A stretch of 15,409 nt of DNA from an uncultured Phycisphaerae bacterium (GTDB lineage Bacteria; Planctomycetota; Phycisphaerae; Phycisphaerales; SM1A02). Made by a program: the position numbers and the translations under genes. Below are positions 14,401 through 15,409 of the stretch, in pieces. A model generated the notes under the pieces. It was given only the letters and a program-made list of their open reading frames with translations. It ran no database searches and was not told the origin of the DNA. Where the stretch lies: the NCBI GenBank assembly GCA_937899935.1, contig CALCOW010000016.1:1-15409 (forward strand), written 5' to 3'. Numbering within the stretch: position 1 is the stretch's first letter; each line of letters opens with the position of its first letter.

Positions 14401-15409
14401 GTCCACACCTGAAATTTCGATGCGGCTCTTTTCAATCAAGTATGCGCGCCCGGAAGTGATCTCAGAGACCCTACGCACCGTAGTGCCGGATCGAATCCGG
14501 CAGAGTATGCCGGGAGCTCCATTTGATTTAGCGGCCATGTTCACCGTGACTTCGGAGAAAGACAGTGGAACCGTTATTGTCTCAGCGCCCGTTTCTGTGA
14601 TGCCAATTGTCGAGGCTTTGATTCAGCAGCTTGATCAAGAGTATGTGGCGCAGGGCTCAATAGAGGTTCGCTTGTTTGAACTGCAGAAAGCACGAGCAGA
14701 AGATGTCGCTCGAGCTATCAGTCGTGCCGTAGCCGTACGGGCGTCTCAACCAGCCCACGCTTCCGAGCCGCCACCAGTCGTGACACCAGATCCAGCAAGC
14801 AATGTGCTTGTTGTTGCCGCAACTGCTGAGCAGATGGTCTTTCTAGAGTCACTTATTAAGCCACTTGATAGCGCAGACGATCCAGATCGCCCGGTGGTGA
14901 AGACGGTCTTTCTCAAGCATGCTCAAGCAGAACGTGTCGTACCACTCGTAGAACAACTGTTGTCTGGTGAAACCATACCCTTGAATTTAAGAATGGAGGC
15001 AATGCGGAGACGGTGGACTCTACCAGAAGACAATCCTGGTATTCGTGTTGTTGCTGATCAGAGGTTGAATGCCATCGTTCTTTCTGGTGCTTCTGTTGTC
15101 ATGCCTTTGGCTGAGGAGCTTGTTGCTCAACTTGATGTTGCTCCAAACATGGTTGGGAATGAAGATCAAAGACCAGTTCATGTTGTCGTCGTTCAGAATG
15201 CGGACGTCAATAGTATGGCTGAGAACATTCGTGCTCTGTTTGAAGAAGATGAAACATCGGTCGATCCGCCAACGATTCGCGTAGATTCAACGAACAACTG
15301 TCTGTTGATTCGTGCGACAGATTCACAGTATCGAGCTATTACAAAGGTGGTTGATGAGGTTGATCAAGCAGCGATCGATACGGCTCGGCAGGTACGTACT
15401 ATTCGCATC
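11408..15409 (+). CDS. gspD: GspD-like protein with a giant N-domain array, 3' end missing
   Basis: Secretin-type protein expected to be exported and to form, or extend, the periplasmic vestibule of the T2SS outer-membrane channel. The frame is open from ATG 11408 to the window end: 1334 codons, no stop. GGGAG (11396-11400) seven bases upstream supports this start; in-frame ATGs at 11414 and 11423 are less likely. A basic N-terminal extension of about 33 residues precedes a hydrophobic core (GLCWLLAIIASFAG) and a likely signal-peptidase site near residues 53-54 (AICAA). Residues 69-143 form an N0/STN-like domain (IRFSFKGASFDQVLDYFSR). From residue 170 on, 15 N1-type (Secretin_N-like) modules follow, each ending in a helix closing with LD or similar, and a 16th is starting at the edge. 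No secretin barrel motif is reached. A classical GspD has four N-domains and about 650-700 residues in all. Without the 3' end I cannot say whether a barrel follows, so the gene could instead be an N-domain-only partner of a separate secretin. Confidence 0.82.
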   Translation, partial: MEMGRMDRDHPKYKKVRRIDAVHYVHGLLRKSSGLCWLLAIIASFAGHTAICAAVQDGDVQSEATDEDRIRFSFKGASFDQVLDYFSRVTGMPIVKESAVPDGTIDYLSPVSYSQSEALQVLNILLQSQGVMLRVENDMLYLQALKEMARENIPTFISELSDDITDDQMVTLVLPLNIALAKPIAEKLSTMVAAYGSIQPLEQQNALVITETAAQVRRLIQIIQELDREDPEGVIEIIPVEHGKATELMQPLKALLSERVIKYVINQEGKQVKLEEDSLPGLKLTVDKRTNALIAKGTRQRLDKLKEALELLDVPTVEGRRSVKTIQLNELSPANAKARLNELFASWPAEDRPIVLALDGQSKVVCVGKEAALAEAALLLTAIDGRSNEDQAKDAMTIVPIKHVTAKVAIASLSQLLNERQKEKIKIVAGPDGQSLILGGPENGVQQIAEMVEFIDRPSSGVLDVRLVKVPSDDPIGLVRAAQSLVDRSVGSGQPATKLEVTLDESTRTLTLIGDSESVNGFISALEMVQKNNILPSETKQIRLIETKPSEIVEPLRSLLDPLLRNTNGIAVKPVQIEAVDQLDLLVVTAEPSQFEMIESIIEQLDQLDAKDMEFLVIPLTDVSDVVGLVERAETLYALLSTGLEDRDARLPNVEIDSVTGQLLVSGWAESVRRFAGAIEQARQLQPPSREGRMMMLTQAKASEVQEQLLEILSQAKPIGINRQIALPEIQVIDSNNSIYVVAEAEQHAMISKLLEELDTFEHQSLPPMKLLQIRAADATQIADMLRVRYASRPAEMRRDRPVELSADTATNTLIISAHPEVFNEVQSFVAEINANGESESERTTIILPLQQARATDVAAALDKLYPEPPIPLDRRGKPMPHLRPMKEVHISADAATNTLIIEAPSERRASFESLVEKLDLQKAIEVRTFPVEHAEISSIAEAISRLADAGALSPTGQDRRVPVSITPDPLTRTLIVSGPAEIFETVQRVLGELDLPPSTPEISMRLFSIKYARPEVISETLRTVVPDRIRQSMPGAPFDLAAMFTVTSEKDSGTVIVSAPVSVMPIVEALIQQLDQEYVAQGSIEVRLFELQKARAEDVARAISRAVAVRASQPAHASEPPPVVTPDPASNVLVVAATAEQMVFLESLIKPLDSADDPDRPVVKTVFLKHAQAERVVPLVEQLLSGETIPLNLRMEAMRRRWTLPEDNPGIRVVADQRLNAIVLSGASVVMPLAEELVAQLDVAPNMVGNEDQRPVHVVVVQNADVNSMAENIRALFEEDETSVDPPTIRVDSTNNCLLIRATDSQYRAITKVVDEVDQAAIDTARQVRTIRI
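11612..11836 (+). other. N0/STN-like domain of the GspD-like protein
   Basis: Residues 69-143 open with the strand IRFSFKGASF and the helix DQVLDYFSRVTG, then MPIVKESAVPDGTIDY, a helix EALQVLNILLQSQG, and the closing strands VMLRVENDMLYLQAL. This follows the N0 (secretin and TonB short N-terminal) pattern 'F.f.da.l..vL..ls..tG.nivvd..v.g.vt...', which in GspD faces the GspC HR domain. It fits with the HR-like domain encoded just upstream. Confidence 0.65.
11915..15364 (+). repeat. Array of 15 N1-type (Secretin_N-like) protein modules
   Basis: Protein-level tandem repeat within the GspD-like protein. Modules span approximately residues 170-227, 234-313, 321-384, 394-456, 462-531, 538-606, 613-685, 693-759, 769-833, 843-920, 925-995, 1002-1076, 1084-1154, 1162-1243 and 1256-1319. 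Each has a strand such as VRLFELQKA, a helix (RAEDVARAI), a variable loop, a second strand around D-x-x-[ST]-[NR]-[TAV]-L-[IV]-[IV] (DAATNTLIIEAP, DPLTRTLIVSGP, DPASNVLVVAAT), and a final helix ending near LD (LVEKLD, LIQQLD, LVAQLD). The closing LD-type positions (227, 313, 384, 456, 531, 606, 685, 759, 833, 920, 995, 1076, 1154, 1243, 1319) are 71-89 residues apart, mean 78. The copies are strongly diverged at DNA level; by eye I see no long exact repeats. Confidence 0.75.

Noticed and set aside
11408..15409. Module array as a recent DNA tandem repeat or assembly duplication
   Set aside because: Modules resemble each other only at protein-pattern level, with different codons, loop lengths and inserted segments, so they are old duplications and not copies created by assembly.
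1..15409. CRISPR array, tRNA or rRNA genes, insertion sequences
   Set aside because: No regularly spaced short exact repeats, cloverleaf-like sequences, rRNA-conserved stretches or transposase motifs were found by reading both strands.

Overview
The window is a single co-directional (+) block from a diderm bacterium with roughly balanced base composition. Two housekeeping genes come first, followed by a type II secretion (T2SS) or type IV pilus-like operon that runs off the right edge. A planctomycete-type bacterium is the best guess. The hints are a pseudopilin set with degenerate leader peptides, an inner-membrane platform resembling PilM/N/O/P, and an exceptionally long secretin-type protein with many N-domains. 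This is inference from gene style, not proof; no rRNA or other phylogenetic marker is present.

Layout: (1) 1-1506, the 3' part of an RNase R-type exoribonuclease, cut by the window start. (2) 1579-3576, acetyl-CoA synthetase, complete. (3) 3672 to the end, the gsp cluster, in order gspF, gspG, gspH, gspI, gspJ, gspK, a gspL-like gene (PilM+PilN architecture), a gspM/PilO-like gene, a gspC/PilP-like gene, and the start of a gspD-like gene that is still open at 15409. Many junctions overlap by a few bases (ATGA at gspH/gspI, gspI/gspJ and gspL/gspM), which points to translational coupling.

How they work together: GspF is the inner-membrane platform protein. GspG is the major pseudopilin, and GspH, I, J and K are the minor pseudopilins (the I-J-K tip plus H). 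GspL and GspM form the inner-membrane assembly platform. The GspC/PilP-like domain should link that platform to the outer-membrane secretin GspD. No gspE/pilB ATPase and no gspO/pilD prepilin peptidase is present, so these must be encoded elsewhere.

Most notable features: the gspD-like product has a signal peptide, one N0-like domain and then 15 complete N1-like modules at a regular spacing of about 78 residues. It shows no secretin barrel within 1334 residues, whereas a classical GspD has one N0 and three N1-type domains in about 650-700 residues. Second, the gspM-like and gspC-like reading frames look like two halves of one periplasmic protein separated by a +1 frame change near 10948. Third, a small perfect hairpin covers the ribosome binding site of gspL.

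No tRNA, rRNA, CRISPR array, insertion sequence or convincing intrinsic terminator was seen. Gene-free gaps are all under 100 bases.
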